The notes below the pieces were generated by a model. It was not told the DNA's origin. It saw only the letters and a list, made by a program, of their open reading frames with translations, and made no database searches. Below are positions 8,870 through 18,396 of a stretch of 64,000 nt of DNA, in pieces; within the stretch, counting starts at the first letter, position 1; each line of letters opens with the position of its first letter. A program made the translations under genes and the position numbers. The stretch comes from Pseudoalteromonas lipolytica (GTDB lineage: Bacteria; Pseudomonadota; Gammaproteobacteria; Enterobacterales; Alteromonadaceae), in assembly GCF_001306915.1 (NCBI RefSeq), contig NZ_LJTC01000006.1, positions 62,774 through 126,773 of the forward strand, in the 5' to 3' direction.

Positions 8870-11365
8870 ATGCACTTTATTGGCAAGCTGATCCATCAGG
8901 TTATAAAAATTTTGCTCGTTTTACTGGGCTGCGTATTGCTTCATAGTGCCAGTATTAATGCTGCAAGCAATAACTTACCGGTATGGGTACTTGATTCAGA
9001 ACAGCCTTTAGCCAAACTTAGTCAGACCCTCGAAGTATCACTGCAAAATGCTGAGCCTTTAAATGCTTTAGAAAACAATACGGTTCGCCTCGCAGCACAA
9101 ACCTCCTATTGGTTAATTATCGATTTACAGCAATTGCCTGAAAATAAAAACTATGTTGTTTATCTTAGTGAGCCTAACTTAACGTGGGCAAAGTTTTATC
9201 TGTTAGATGAAAATTATCAGTCCACCAATGATCAGCGGCTTGCTTCTCTAGAAAGTTTATCGAATGTGCGACCTCATTGGTTAATAGAGCACAGCCAAGG
9301 AGCTCGCTGGGCGCTAGTTAACTTTGTGCACAAAAGATCGCTAACATTAGAACTAGGTGTCGAAACAGCAAAAAGTTTTGAAGTTGACTTACATCAAACT
9401 ATTTTGAGTTACGGTGCGATTTTAGGGGGGCTGATTTTGTGTATGTTTGTTTGTGGTGTTTACTTTTTTGTATCCCAGCGAACAAAATACTTAGTCCTAA
9501 ATGCCTATTTTATATTGGTCACCATTGGGTTTTTAATCGATAACGGATTAATAAATTATCTAATTGGTGGTTTTAATTGGGAATCTAAATGGCCTGTTAA
9601 TGAGTTCGCATTATGTTTTGTGAGCTATTTTTTATATCATTTTTTAGCGATCCATACCTATACAGCAAAGTTTAAAAAGGCCTGGCAAGCAATGATGCTG
9701 TGTTTATTCAGTGCAGCTTTATTGTCATCACTATTGCCTCATTTTAATCGTCAGTGGTTATTTATAGTCAGCTGTTTGGGCTTTTTGTGCTTTGCCTGTG
9801 TAATATTTTATAGTTTGATTAAGCGTAAGGGTAATCGTACTCATCTGCGTATTTTTATGCTTCTAATTATTGTTATTCAGGTGTTAAGTCTGTTTTTATG
9901 GAATGGATTTGGTATTGGCTACCATGGAATTCATAACACCATTTTATTGCTCACATCATTGGCGATCTGCTCCGTACTGTTATTAAAAGACCGTCAGCAA
10001 ATTTCAGCATTTAGTTATTCGATGCTGCACGATGCGGATACGAAGCTACCAAATAAACAATTTTTACTCGCGCAAATGATGAAAAAAGTGTCGCAAAAGC
10101 AACATTTTTCAGTTTTATTATTTAAACCTCATGTACTCTCAAATGCACGTTCTACCTTTGGGTTTGAGCAAGCTAATATTTGTATCAATGAAAATCTAAG
10201 TATATTAAACATTCAGATGCAGACCATGAATACATTAAAGTTGGAAGTTCAAGCCACCAGAAGCACATGGCTTGCTCATATTGACGATAGTACATTTGGG
10301 TGTTTGATCTTGGGCGAACTAGAATTAAGTCATATTGAGCAATTTGCCTGCATGATCCATGGTGTGTTTGAAGAGGGCCTTACTCATGAAGAAATTAACT
10401 TAGTCGACCGTGTTGATATTGGTGTTGCTTATTACCCGATGCATGGCAATACCGCGAAACAAATATTGCAATGTGCAATACAAGCAATGACTGAAAAGCG
10501 CCTACAAGGTGAACGTTGGCGTATGTTCGACTCAGAAAGTGCGCGGCTTTCTGAACAAAGGTTATCCATTGCGGCAGCGCTTAAAATTGCGATTGATGAA
10601 AATCAGCTAAGTTTGCACTTTCAACCGCAGATATGTTTGAAAACGGGCAAAGTAGTTGGCTGTGAAGCATTACTGCGCTGGACACATCCAATTTTTGGTA
10701 TTGTTAGTCCTGAGATATTTATTCCAATTGCAGAGTCAGCAGGGGTGATCAATCAGCTAACAGAGTGGGTCGTTGAAAAGGGAGTTGAATGGCAAGCGAA
10801 GTTTTGCAAACTGATACCCGATCATGTTATTTCCATCAATATTTCTGCAAAGGATTTATTAAATAAAAATTTACCTGTGCTGCTAATTACCATTTTAAAT
10901 GAGCAAAATGTGGCGGCTGAATCAGTGATGTTAGAGCTCACTGAATCAGCGACCTTAGAAGAAAGTAAAAAAATTAAAGCCACGCTTGATGATTACCGTT
11001 TAATAGGTCTAAAACTCGCTATTGATGATTTCGGTACAGGCTACTCATCACTTGCCTATTTAAGCCAACTTGGTTTTGATGAAGTCAAAATAGATAAACA
11101 ATTTGTGTTAAATCTGCCGTTTTCGGTTAATGATCAAAGTATCTGTAAGGCAACCTGTGATATCGCCACTACTTTAGGTGCACATGTTGTTGCTGAGGGT
11201 ATTGAAGATGAGCAAAGCCTCGCTATGTTACAAAGCTATGGTTGCCAGTTTGGACAGGGATATTATTTTTCAAAACCCCTTGCTGCAGATGATTATTTAG
11301 ACTGGATAAGCGAGGTACAAAAACTTGACCTTAATCTTGATGCAACAGCGAACCTAGCTGATTAA
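8870..11365 (+). CDS. membrane c-di-GMP phosphodiesterase (7TM sensor, degenerate GGDEF, EAL)
   Basis: A signalling protein of 831 residues likely to degrade cyclic-di-GMP. A signal-like N terminus leads into a periplasmic domain (about 30-180) resembling 7TMR-DISM sensor domains. Seven or so hydrophobic segments follow (about 180-370), then a GGDEF-like domain in which the signature is lost (DDSTFGCLI in its place). The EAL domain from about residue 560 keeps its key residues: E599 in CEALLRW, NISAKDL, ELTES, DDFGTG, the KIDKQF lysine, AEGIE and QGYYFSKP. Phosphodiesterase activity is therefore expected, with the GGDEF domain at most regulatory. Its 3' end overlaps the convergent CLCA_X gene by 35 bp. 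Confidence 0.9.
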   Translation: MHFIGKLIHQVIKILLVLLGCVLLHSASINAASNNLPVWVLDSEQPLAKLSQTLEVSLQNAEPLNALENNTVRLAAQTSYWLIIDLQQLPENKNYVVYLSEPNLTWAKFYLLDENYQSTNDQRLASLESLSNVRPHWLIEHSQGARWALVNFVHKRSLTLELGVETAKSFEVDLHQTILSYGAILGGLILCMFVCGVYFFVSQRTKYLVLNAYFILVTIGFLIDNGLINYLIGGFNWESKWPVNEFALCFVSYFLYHFLAIHTYTAKFKKAWQAMMLCLFSAALLSSLLPHFNRQWLFIVSCLGFLCFACVIFYSLIKRKGNRTHLRIFMLLIIVIQVLSLFLWNGFGIGYHGIHNTILLLTSLAICSVLLLKDRQQISAFSYSMLHDADTKLPNKQFLLAQMMKKVSQKQHFSVLLFKPHVLSNARSTFGFEQANICINENLSILNIQMQTMNTLKLEVQATRSTWLAHIDDSTFGCLILGELELSHIEQFACMIHGVFEEGLTHEEINLVDRVDIGVAYYPMHGNTAKQILQCAIQAMTEKRLQGERWRMFDSESARLSEQRLSIAAALKIAIDENQLSLHFQPQICLKTGKVVGCEALLRWTHPIFGIVSPEIFIPIAESAGVINQLTEWVVEKGVEWQAKFCKLIPDHVISINISAKDLLNKNLPVLLITILNEQNVAAESVMLELTESATLEESKKIKATLDDYRLIGLKLAIDDFGTGYSSLAYLSQLGFDEVKIDKQFVLNLPFSVNDQSICKATCDIATTLGAHVVAEGIEDEQSLAMLQSYGCQFGQGYYFSKPLAADDYLDWISEVQKLDLNLDATANLAD

Positions 11366-12107
11366 AATATTTAAGCAAGGCTTCAAAACAATTCATCGTA
11401 TGCTGCTCATCCGGGTAGATTAAGCCACTTTTCGATAAGCCACTCACTAAAAAGCTATTTTTGATGTTAGGGTGGACGCTAATACACTTTTCAAAACAGC
11501 GGGCAGCTAGTTCCTCAGGCATACTCATATAAAGTTGCTTTACTTGCTTATCAAAAGCGATAGATTGTTTTACGAATTCATTTGGATTTTTACCAGAGTT
11601 ATCTAAAAATACCTGATGATAAAACTCATTTAAGCGTTGATTAAGTGGATGACTCAAGTCTGGTGACTGTTCGAGCCACAGCGCCGAACAGAATTGCATG
11701 CTCTTTCTGCCGCTAAATAAGTGCTGACAAATATGATGGTCAAAAGCATGAAACCATTCATGGGCGAGTGCGCCACCACCTGCATTTTTAGCCAGCGCAA
11801 GGGTTTGGCTGTGAGCATTATAATGAGCCTGCACACCTTTTTGTCCACCATGACCAAAAGCAAAATTGAGTTTCCCTCTAAGGCCAATTGCCGTTGGCGG
11901 TAAAGTCAGTATTTGCGCAAGATCGGCTAAAGCATCGTAAATTAAATTCGCCGCTAATAGCCGTTCTTGCTTATTAACCCAATTACCAACCACCATAGTG
12001 CGAAAACCAAAGGTGTCGCGAATATCGTCAAAATCGATCTGATCATCAAAGCGATAATCGGGTCCTTGGCGATGAAAACCTGCGCTTAGTCGTTTTGATA
12101 CACGCAT
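11331..12107 (-). CDS. CLCA_X family protein with HExxH-like motif
   Basis: A 258-residue cytoplasmic protein matching what I recall as the CLCA_X family of marine gammaproteobacteria; its function is not established. It contains ALAHEWFHAFDHH, which includes HEWFH, a zinc-metallopeptidase-type HExxH motif, so a peptidase-like activity is possible. No signal peptide is visible. The start ATG overlaps the stop of the upstream DTW gene (TAATG), indicating translational coupling. The 3' end runs 35 bp into the convergent phosphodiesterase gene. Family assignment is from memory of conserved segments such as RDTFGFRTMVVGNWV and LNFAFGHGG. Confidence 0.75.
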   Translation of the reverse strand: MRVSKRLSAGFHRQGPDYRFDDQIDFDDIRDTFGFRTMVVGNWVNKQERLLAANLIYDALADLAQILTLPPTAIGLRGKLNFAFGHGGQKGVQAHYNAHSQTLALAKNAGGGALAHEWFHAFDHHICQHLFSGRKSMQFCSALWLEQSPDLSHPLNQRLNEFYHQVFLDNSGKNPNEFVKQSIAFDKQVKQLYMSMPEELAARCFEKCISVHPNIKNSFLVSGLSKSGLIYPDEQHTMNCFEALLKYFNQLGSLLHQD

Positions 12108-12706
12108 TAGAGATAGCGTGCCTTAACATCATCCGGCATATGCTGGGTTTGCTTATCGACCAGTGCTGCTAATAATCTGTATAGTGGTGTTACATCAATG
12201 CCTTCAATTAATTTAAGGCTATGAGCTACAGCTTCTAAAGTTGATAAACTATCTGCTCGAGGTGCTTTACGGATGACGTATTTGTTTTGTGGTATGTGCT
12301 TAAAACTCACCGTTTGAAATGCACGGAGGCTAGGGGTTAATTGCAGCATTTTGTAGGCTTTTTTCCATGTACCATCAACTACGATTAAATGATTTAAAGA
12401 CTGTTTGAAAGCATCTGTAGTGGCAGTGTGCTCATCTAGACTTAAGGCATCCTCAGTAGGGTAAAGAACCGCTGTTGTTGCTTTTGGCAATGTTGCAAGC
12501 TGTAAAAAGTCTTGCTCAGACTCACCAGCGATGATCTGGCAATTTTCTAAACCTAAATTCAGTAAATTGGCCGTATTTTTAGTGACTTTTTCCTCACTTG
12601 GGTGGCGTAATATAATGATTTTTAGTTTATTATTGATTATGCTTATTGAATCACATAAACAGGTTTTAATTGAAAAGCCACAATGTGAGCATAATTCTCT
12701 AGCCAT
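12107..12706 (-). CDS. DTW-domain protein, probable tRNA-uridine aminocarboxypropyltransferase
   Basis: Member of the DTW/TapT family, which transfers the aminocarboxypropyl group of SAM to a uridine of tRNA (acp3U). The N-terminal zinc-type knuckle CSHCGFSIKTCLC and the DxTW signature in VVDGTWKKAYKM are both clear. The likely start is the ATG at 12706 (MARELCSHC), preceded by AAGAGT. In-frame alternatives at 12724 and 12769 would add residues not usual for the family. Its stop overlaps the start of the CLCA_X gene by one base. E. coli TapT (YfiP) is the best-known relative, but the subfamily was not tested, so no symbol is given. Confidence 0.85.
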   Translation of the reverse strand: MARELCSHCGFSIKTCLCDSISIINNKLKIIILRHPSEEKVTKNTANLLNLGLENCQIIAGESEQDFLQLATLPKATTAVLYPTEDALSLDEHTATTDAFKQSLNHLIVVDGTWKKAYKMLQLTPSLRAFQTVSFKHIPQNKYVIRKAPRADSLSTLEAVAHSLKLIEGIDVTPLYRLLAALVDKQTQHMPDDVKARYL

Positions 12707-12827
12707 AGATACTCTTGTATACATTTGAAGTCTCTTAAGTATACATGAGCTAGAGCTGTAATTTTGCATTTTTAAAGCAGACAGCTAAAATTGCGATTTA
12801 AATATTTGGTTTTATTAAGGGATAAAG

Positions 12828-13172
12828 ATGACGACTATCACTATCGATGAAAGTGCGCTTGAAGGAATGGAGTCGCTACTGGGTGATCAATTTGCTGACA
12901 CGCTTTCTTTTTGTTGTAGCGAGTTTCAAAGGTTAGGCTCTGAAGTGCACGCTAATCTTGGTTCAGACAACGAAGCTGCAGCGCGTCATGCTCATAGCTT
13001 AAAATCAAATGCTGCCCAATTTGGAGCCCAAAGTCTATCTGAGCTCGCTCAATCAATTGAGCATGCACTCAATGAAGGGAATGCTGATATAGCACAGCAA
13101 AACAGTGCAAGTATCGATCAGCAAGTTTCTGGCTCTGTAGAAAAATTACAAGCTTGGTTCGCTACTCGCTAA
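12828..13172 (+). CDS. stand-alone Hpt phosphotransfer protein
   Basis: A 114-residue, probably all-helical histidine phosphotransfer protein. The signature HAHSLKSNAAQFGA places the phosphorylated histidine at about residue 56, followed by the usual K and the small residues that close the four-helix bundle. Such proteins pass phosphate between hybrid kinases and response regulators. No kinase or regulator gene is adjacent, so its partners must lie elsewhere; the hybrid kinases near 58-64 kb are candidates only by biochemistry, not by linkage. A good ribosome site (AGGGATAAAG) precedes the ATG at 12828. Confidence 0.88.
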   Translation: MTTITIDESALEGMESLLGDQFADTLSFCCSEFQRLGSEVHANLGSDNEAAARHAHSLKSNAAQFGAQSLSELAQSIEHALNEGNADIAQQNSASIDQQVSGSVEKLQAWFATR

Positions 13173-13207
13173 AAACTTGAATTTATTTCAGTTATAACCG
13201 CAAAAAT

Positions 13208-13260
13208 CCTCTGGCATGGTACCCCTTTACTGGGGTAGTCTTAAGGCTAATTAGTAGAGG
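13208..13260 (+). promoter_or_regulatory. structured leader before alaA with possible anti-Shine-Dalgarno pairing
   Basis: CCTCT (13208-13212) can pair with AGAGG (13256-13260), which is the alaA Shine-Dalgarno sequence five bases before the ATG. Between them lies the hairpin TACCCC/GGGGTA (13220-13237). The fold would hide the ribosome site. Regulation is inferred only from the sequence. Confidence 0.4.
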
Positions 13261-13265
13261 TAACC

Positions 13266-14483
13266 ATGTCACAAATCAAAAAGAGTCACAAACTAGACGG
13301 TGTCTGTTATGACATACGTGGGCCTGTGCTTGCACAAGCTCGAAAAATGGAAGACGAAGGGCAAAAAGTATTAAAGCTAAACATTGGTAATCCAGCTGCC
13401 TTTGGCTTTGATATGCCTGAAGATATGCACAAAGATATCATTCGTAACTTATATTCAGCCCAAGGCTACTGTGACTCTAAAGGCCTCTACTCAGCCCGTG
13501 TGGCTGTCTATCAACACTATCAGCAACGCGGTTTATTTAATCTTGATGTCGATAATATTTATATTGGCAATGGGGTCAGCGAATTAATTCAAATGACCAC
13601 ACAAGCATTACTTGATAATGACGACGAAGTGCTTATTCCTGCACCGGATTATCCGCTATGGACTGCATCGGTTAAATTAGCAGGGGGTAACCCTGTGCAT
13701 TATCTATGTGATGAAGAACAAGATTGGTTCCCTGATATTGCTGATATTAAATCGAAGATCACGTCAAAGACTAAAGCGTTGGTGCTTATAAATCCGAATA
13801 ACCCAACCGGTGCGGTGTATAGCGATGATCTGTTGATGGAACTTATCAATATTGCTCGCGAGCACAAGTTGTTGTTACTGAGCGATGAAATTTACGAGAA
13901 AATCTTGTACGACGGTGTCAGCCACAGCTCAATTGGCGCACTGTGTGATGATGTACCAATTATCACCTTTAATGGCCTAGCAAAAACGTACCGCGCTGCG
14001 GGATTGCGAATGGGCTGGATGGTGCTAAGCGGTCGCACTAGCATGATGGACGACTTAAGCCGTGGCCTAGATATGCTGGCATCAATGCGCTTATGTGCCA
14101 ATGTACCAGCACAATATGCTATTCAACAAGCTTTAGGTGGTGTGCAGTCAATCGATAACCTGATAAACCCAGGTGGTCGGCTTTACGTTCAGCGTGATAT
14201 TGCATGGCGTGGTTTAAATGCAATTGATGGTATTAGCTGTAAAAAGCCTAAAGGGGCGCTTTACGCATTTGCGAAAGTGGATACGGCGCACTTTAATATT
14301 AAAGATGATGAGCGCATGATTTTAGATTTACTCAAAGCGGAGAAAATCTTATTAGTGCATGGTCGCGCTTTTAACTGGCCTGATCCTGATCATTTTAGAT
14401 TGGTGTTTTTACCAAACAAAGATGATTTAACAGAAGCCATGAGTAAGATGCAGCGATTTTTCGCTGATTATCGACAAAGCTAA
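13266..14483 (+). CDS. alaA: alanine aminotransferase
   Basis: PLP-dependent class I aminotransferase making alanine from pyruvate and glutamate. The 405-residue protein matches AlaA: LNIGNPAAFGFDMPE near the N terminus, INPNNPTGAVY in the cofactor pocket, LLLSDEIYEKI with the PLP-binding Asp/Tyr, and the Schiff-base lysine at about K240 in NGLAKTYRAAG. The arginine that binds the substrate carboxylate is in the FRLVFLP segment. It is monocistronic, with a structured leader and a strong terminator. Confidence 0.95.
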   Translation: MSQIKKSHKLDGVCYDIRGPVLAQARKMEDEGQKVLKLNIGNPAAFGFDMPEDMHKDIIRNLYSAQGYCDSKGLYSARVAVYQHYQQRGLFNLDVDNIYIGNGVSELIQMTTQALLDNDDEVLIPAPDYPLWTASVKLAGGNPVHYLCDEEQDWFPDIADIKSKITSKTKALVLINPNNPTGAVYSDDLLMELINIAREHKLLLLSDEIYEKILYDGVSHSSIGALCDDVPIITFNGLAKTYRAAGLRMGWMVLSGRTSMMDDLSRGLDMLASMRLCANVPAQYAIQQALGGVQSIDNLINPGGRLYVQRDIAWRGLNAIDGISCKKPKGALYAFAKVDTAHFNIKDDERMILDLLKAEKILLVHGRAFNWPDPDHFRLVFLPNKDDLTEAMSKMQRFFADYRQS

Positions 14484-14485
14484 AG

Positions 14486-14510
14486 AAAGCGAGCCGAGGC
14501 TCGCTTTTTT
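14486..14510. terminator. bidirectional terminator between alaA and the glycine-zipper gene
   Basis: AAAGCGAGC (14486-14494), loop CGAG, GCTCGCTTT (14499-14507) and further Ts. The A-run on the left gives a T-run for the convergent strand, although that gene's stop overlaps the stem end. Confidence 0.88.
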
Positions 14511-14976
14511 AATACGCTTTATCAACACGCACCGTGTTATCGGTGAGGTACACCAAACGTACTTTATCACCTTGGTTAAACAGCATTTGGTTATCTTTGT
14601 CTTGCACAACCATAAACTGTTCGCCGCTTTCTACTTTGATCATCAATTCAACGAGCTGATATTGTATAACGCGACTGTTTTGTTGACGGTTGTGAGCAAC
14701 AGAGCCACCAATCATCGAACCTAAAATGGTTGCTACAGTACGGCCACTACCGCCACCAAACTGATTACCGATTACACCGCCAATAAGTGCACCGCCAAAG
14801 GTTTCCCAACCGTTGGTTTTATCTTTGACCAGTTCTTGTTCAGTAATGGTTCGTACTGACTGTACTGAGCCAAACAACACCTGTTGTACTGGTACTGCTT
14901 TGTTACGCTGGTATTCAGCATAACTAGGCGAGCTCAGTAATAAACAGCTTGCTAAGATTGCTACTAGGTATTTCAT
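14509..14976 (-). CDS. glycine-zipper 2TM domain protein
   Basis: A 155-residue exported protein with a signal peptide ending near PSYAE and a glycine-zipper hairpin, with GGALIGGVIGNQFGGGSG followed by ILGSMIGGSVAHN. This is the Rickettsia 17-kDa/SlyB-type membrane motif. The family is associated with outer-membrane and envelope maintenance, without a defined reaction. There is no lipobox cysteine in the signal (LASCLLLSSPSYA has one Cys inside the hydrophobic core, not placed for lipidation). It is the last gene of the leftward lipoprotein cluster, 12 bp after lpoB. Confidence 0.85.
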   Translation of the reverse strand: MKYLVAILASCLLLSSPSYAEYQRNKAVPVQQVLFGSVQSVRTITEQELVKDKTNGWETFGGALIGGVIGNQFGGGSGRTVATILGSMIGGSVAHNRQQNSRVIQYQLVELMIKVESGEQFMVVQDKDNQMLFNQGDKVRLVYLTDNTVRVDKAY

Positions 14977-14988
14977 AAACCCTCCTGG

Positions 14989-15600
14989 CTACCAGCCAAA
15001 AGTTGATTTCTCACGTGTTTTACGGATTTCAGTTTCATCAGCCCACTCAACTAAGCCGCTTTTTAAATCCATTAAACGCATAGTGAATTTGTAATACACA
15101 TCAGCCTTGTCAGCATTTGATTTAACAATGCTCGATAAGTTGCCGTATAACATATATTGCGCACCAACTTGCTGGCCAAAGGCAATAGCGGTATTTGGAT
15201 CAACTAGTGGATCGACGTTTTGGAAATTAAGTTGTTCGCGCACAGCTTCAACACGGGTCATATCAACAAAGCGGAACTTACCACTGCGTAATAACTGTGT
15301 TGAGATTGAATCGGTGATTGATTCAGTATCAATATGCTCGCTCGTTTTGTTTTTAATACGCTCAACAAACACGATAGGGCGAGTATTTGCTGTCATGGTG
15401 CCAACCACAGGTGAAGCAAGTAACGAGTCTGTCATTTGGCTGGCTACTTTTTGTAGATCTGTTGAACCAAAATTTATGTCTGTGGTTTCAACAGCTTGCG
15501 CATCACCATAGCTAACAACGGCCTTATTAGCACAGCCAGATAGTAACAAAGCGCTTGTCATTGCAACGGCCGCAGCCGACTTAACAGAAAGTAATTTCAT
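14989..15600 (-). CDS. lpoB: penicillin-binding protein activator LpoB
   Basis: Outer-membrane lipoprotein that activates the bifunctional peptidoglycan synthase PBP1B from across the periplasm. From the ATG at 15600 there is a lipoprotein signal with lipobox LLSGC; GGATAC lies just upstream as ribosome site. A longer frame to 15675 exists but would bury the signal. The conserved LpoB fold is visible in RPIVFVERIKNKTSEHIDTESI, here split in reading, and in KFRFVDMTRVEAVREQL and AQYMLYGNLSSI. It lies directly downstream of a YcfL-type gene, as in E. coli (ycfL-lpoB). Confidence 0.92.
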   Translation of the reverse strand: MKLLSVKSAAAVAMTSALLLSGCANKAVVSYGDAQAVETTDINFGSTDLQKVASQMTDSLLASPVVGTMTANTRPIVFVERIKNKTSEHIDTESITDSISTQLLRSGKFRFVDMTRVEAVREQLNFQNVDPLVDPNTAIAFGQQVGAQYMLYGNLSSIVKSNADKADVYYKFTMRLMDLKSGLVEWADETEIRKTREKSTFGW

Positions 15601-15610
15601 TGTAGTATCC

Positions 15611-16039
15611 TTAATCTTCAAATTCTTGTGCTTCTGTTGACACTTCACGCACTGCAAGCGAGAAGGTGACAGCATTTGCTGTCGGGGCTAGGCCCGGTAA
15701 TTGAGTTTTAGCAAATCCAAATAAAGTAATGGGTTGCCAAGGTGAGTGGTTGCCGCGAATAACAAAGCCATCAGCGTCATACCAAGTAAATTGGTATTGT
15801 AAATATTGAGATTTTTTATACTGGCTTGCCAGTGTCACAACCACATCAGTTAAGCCGTTCGTTTGGCGTGTTTTTACATCTGTAATGGCTAATTTCTTGC
15901 CAAGTTCAGGGTTATTAACAATCAGTTGTTGGTTATACTGTTGTGATGCCTGCTCAACCCCAATGCCAGAAGTGGTAGGGCGTGAGGAGCAAGCCGCAAC
16001 AAGTAAAATGGTTAATAGTGGCACTAAGTATTTCATCAT
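15611..16039 (-). CDS. YcfL family (DUF1425) lipoprotein
   Basis: A 142-residue lipoprotein with lipobox VAAC at about residue 17. The body includes the family hallmarks YQFTWYDADGF and WQPITLFGFAKTQL. YcfL proteins are found next to LpoB in many gammaproteobacteria, but their role is not defined; a link to peptidoglycan synthase control is inferred from context. It is 10 bp upstream of lpoB and 5 bp downstream of the COG3014 gene, so the three are surely cotranscribed. Confidence 0.85.
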   Translation of the reverse strand: MMKYLVPLLTILLVAACSSRPTTSGIGVEQASQQYNQQLIVNNPELGKKLAITDVKTRQTNGLTDVVVTLASQYKKSQYLQYQFTWYDADGFVIRGNHSPWQPITLFGFAKTQLPGLAPTANAVTFSLAVREVSTEAQEFED

Positions 16040-16044
16040 TGCTC

Positions 16045-17409
16045 CTAGAGTTGTACAACGTGTGTGTCGTAGTAGTTATTTATGGAAGTTAGAAAAATCA
16101 AGGTTAACCCTTGCTTACCAACCGTAAAAGTTATTTCGCCATGCCCTGGCACAGTTAAAGTGTGCTGACCTGTGGGCATTGGGTGCTGAGCAATGCTAAG
16201 TTGGCTTGGTAAAGTCAACCAGCTTCGTGTATCAGCTTGCTCAGATGCAACGTTATAAATGTTGGCTAAAATGTTACCAACATCGCCGCCACTTCTTGCT
16301 AACTCTGCACGTACCTTTTCTTTTGCTACCAGACGCATTACTTGTCGGGTTATTCTGCCAGCACTTTGATCCTTTAATGTCTTCGCCGCTAGCGCTTCGA
16401 GCCTAACAATGGGCGTCAGTGGCAAATTTTCGCCATCGAGAGTCACTGTTTTATCACTGGCCGCATAGGGCGCAGCGCGATAAACTGGCATGGCAACACT
16501 ATAAAAGCGTGCATCGCCACGCGAAGTATAAATAGGTAACCGTAAATTAAACTCTTGCCTTGCTGGTATTAAACCTTGCTCTGCAATTACAATTACTTGG
16601 CCTGTGTTTGCTTGAGCTTGCTTTAATTTGCCAAAGCGTTTGCTAAATTCTTCAAAGTCCTGATCAAAACCTTGTTTTTTGGCAAGGCGTAACACTGCTT
16701 GCTGTAAGTAGCTATTCTCACTGTTTATTTCGAGCGCTTTCTTATAGTCGATATAGGCATCATCAAATTGTTTATCTGCCTCATAAAGTAGGGCCGATAA
16801 ATAAAACGTAAAAGCATTTTGAAAGCCATTTTTGACATTACCAATTAACTCGGCCATATCAGGGTAGCCTTCAGCGGAGTTTTCCGCTTGTTCATCAAGT
16901 GCGGCTTGATTATCTTTTAGTGCATCTTCTTGCACTTTATTAGCGCGTCTAACTTCAACTAATGCAGATTCAAGTTGTTTATCAAATACATAACTCAGTG
17001 CTTTGTAGCTATGCAGCATGGTCATTTCATAGGCTGCTGGCTCATAACCAATCACTGAGTCATTGGTTAATAATGAATTTGTTTGCTCAAGGCCTGCACT
17101 TAGCTGTACTTTGGCTGCTTGACGCTTTTTTTCCATATTTTGATAAACAGCTTCAAAGGTCTCATTGGCCTGAGAATTTTGTTTAGCCAAAAACTCAAGA
17201 CGGGCCGTTTCAAGCTGATTTAACAAATAGTTACTATGGCCTCGGCTGTTACTTGGCAAAAGCTGCTGAGCACTTGCTATGTTATTTTGAGAAACAGCTT
17301 GGCGCACAGGTCTTAGCTGCGTCGCATAATCTTGGAATAGATCAGTAATACCTATGGTACTGCAACCAGATAACAGTAAAGCAGCTCCAATAAATAAACG
17401 TCGATGCAC
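16045..17409 (-). CDS. COG3014 family TPR-like lipoprotein
   Basis: A 454-residue lipoprotein, first gene of the YcfL-LpoB cluster. The signal ends at lipobox LLSGC (about residue 16). The body is largely helical with TPR-like pairs (ALVEVRRANKVQEDAL and FDDAYIDYKKALEINSEN, about residues 145-240), followed by a beta-rich C-terminal third. COG3014 proteins consistently accompany YcfL and LpoB in Alteromonadales and Vibrionales, which suggests a shared role in peptidoglycan synthesis control. No biochemical function is known to me. Confidence 0.82.
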   Translation of the reverse strand: MHRRLFIGAALLLSGCSTIGITDLFQDYATQLRPVRQAVSQNNIASAQQLLPSNSRGHSNYLLNQLETARLEFLAKQNSQANETFEAVYQNMEKKRQAAKVQLSAGLEQTNSLLTNDSVIGYEPAAYEMTMLHSYKALSYVFDKQLESALVEVRRANKVQEDALKDNQAALDEQAENSAEGYPDMAELIGNVKNGFQNAFTFYLSALLYEADKQFDDAYIDYKKALEINSENSYLQQAVLRLAKKQGFDQDFEEFSKRFGKLKQAQANTGQVIVIAEQGLIPARQEFNLRLPIYTSRGDARFYSVAMPVYRAAPYAASDKTVTLDGENLPLTPIVRLEALAAKTLKDQSAGRITRQVMRLVAKEKVRAELARSGGDVGNILANIYNVASEQADTRSWLTLPSQLSIAQHPMPTGQHTLTVPGHGEITFTVGKQGLTLIFLTSINNYYDTHVVQL

Positions 17410-17543
17410 TGAACACTCCTTTTAAACAATGTACTCAGATTAGCATACGCGGCTTAACCTTATATGATAAATTATGTAAAAAATCGTAAGTTAATAGACA
17501 ACTTTCTGGTCTTTTTATTTTTTATGTTAAAGGAACACCGCAT

Positions 17544-18396
17544 TTGTTAAGCACTGTACTGTATACCTTTATTGCACTTTGTGCGTTTGCAGCTAACTCT
17601 TTGCTGTGCCGAATGGCATTGCAAAGTGGTGATATTGATCCGTTAAGTTTTACCGTCATTCGCTTAGCGAGTGGGGCGTTTATGTTGCTTGGTATACTTT
17701 TATGGCAAACAACTCTATTGAGATCAAAATCACAATCAGCACAACCTTTAACCGACAAAGGTAGCAATATCAGTGCGCTTAGTTTATTTTTTTACGCGCT
17801 GTGCTTTTCAGTTGCCTATGTTGATTTAAACACTGGCACAGGCGCACTTATCTTATTTTCAGCAGTACAGTTAACCATGATAGGCCATAGTGTTTTAAAT
17901 AAAGAACCACTCAGTAAAGTGCAGTGGGGGGCTTTGTTTGTCGCTTTTGCGGGGTTTATATACTTAATGCTACCCTCAGCCACGGTGCCTTCTTTCATGC
18001 CGGCAATGCTCATGGCGTTAAGTGGTGTGGCGTGGGGTGTTTACAGTATTCGCGGAAAATCATGCAGCTCACCTTTGCAAGCAACCAGCTTTAACTTTCT
18101 AAGAAGTTTAATACTTGTGCCAATTTTAGTCTTTCTAGCCGTGGTTGATTGGCAGGGTATCACAGCAACTGGCGTTTATTTGGCGATAGCTTCAGGAGCG
18201 CTTGCATCTGGGCTTGGTTATAGCATTTGGTACATTGCACTACCTAGGCTTAAAAGTAGCCAAGCAGGTGTGGTACAGCTAACCGTGCCCGTGCTTGCCA
18301 CATTAGCTGGGGTGGTGGTCTTAGATGAGCAATTAACAGCGCGTTTAGTTGTAGCCAGTGCCTTAATTCTTGGCGCTGTACTGGTGTTTTTAATGG

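Noticed and set aside
15107-15511. 134-codon plus-strand ORF
   Set aside because: It is antisense to lpoB, which has a lipobox, ribosome site and conserved neighbours.
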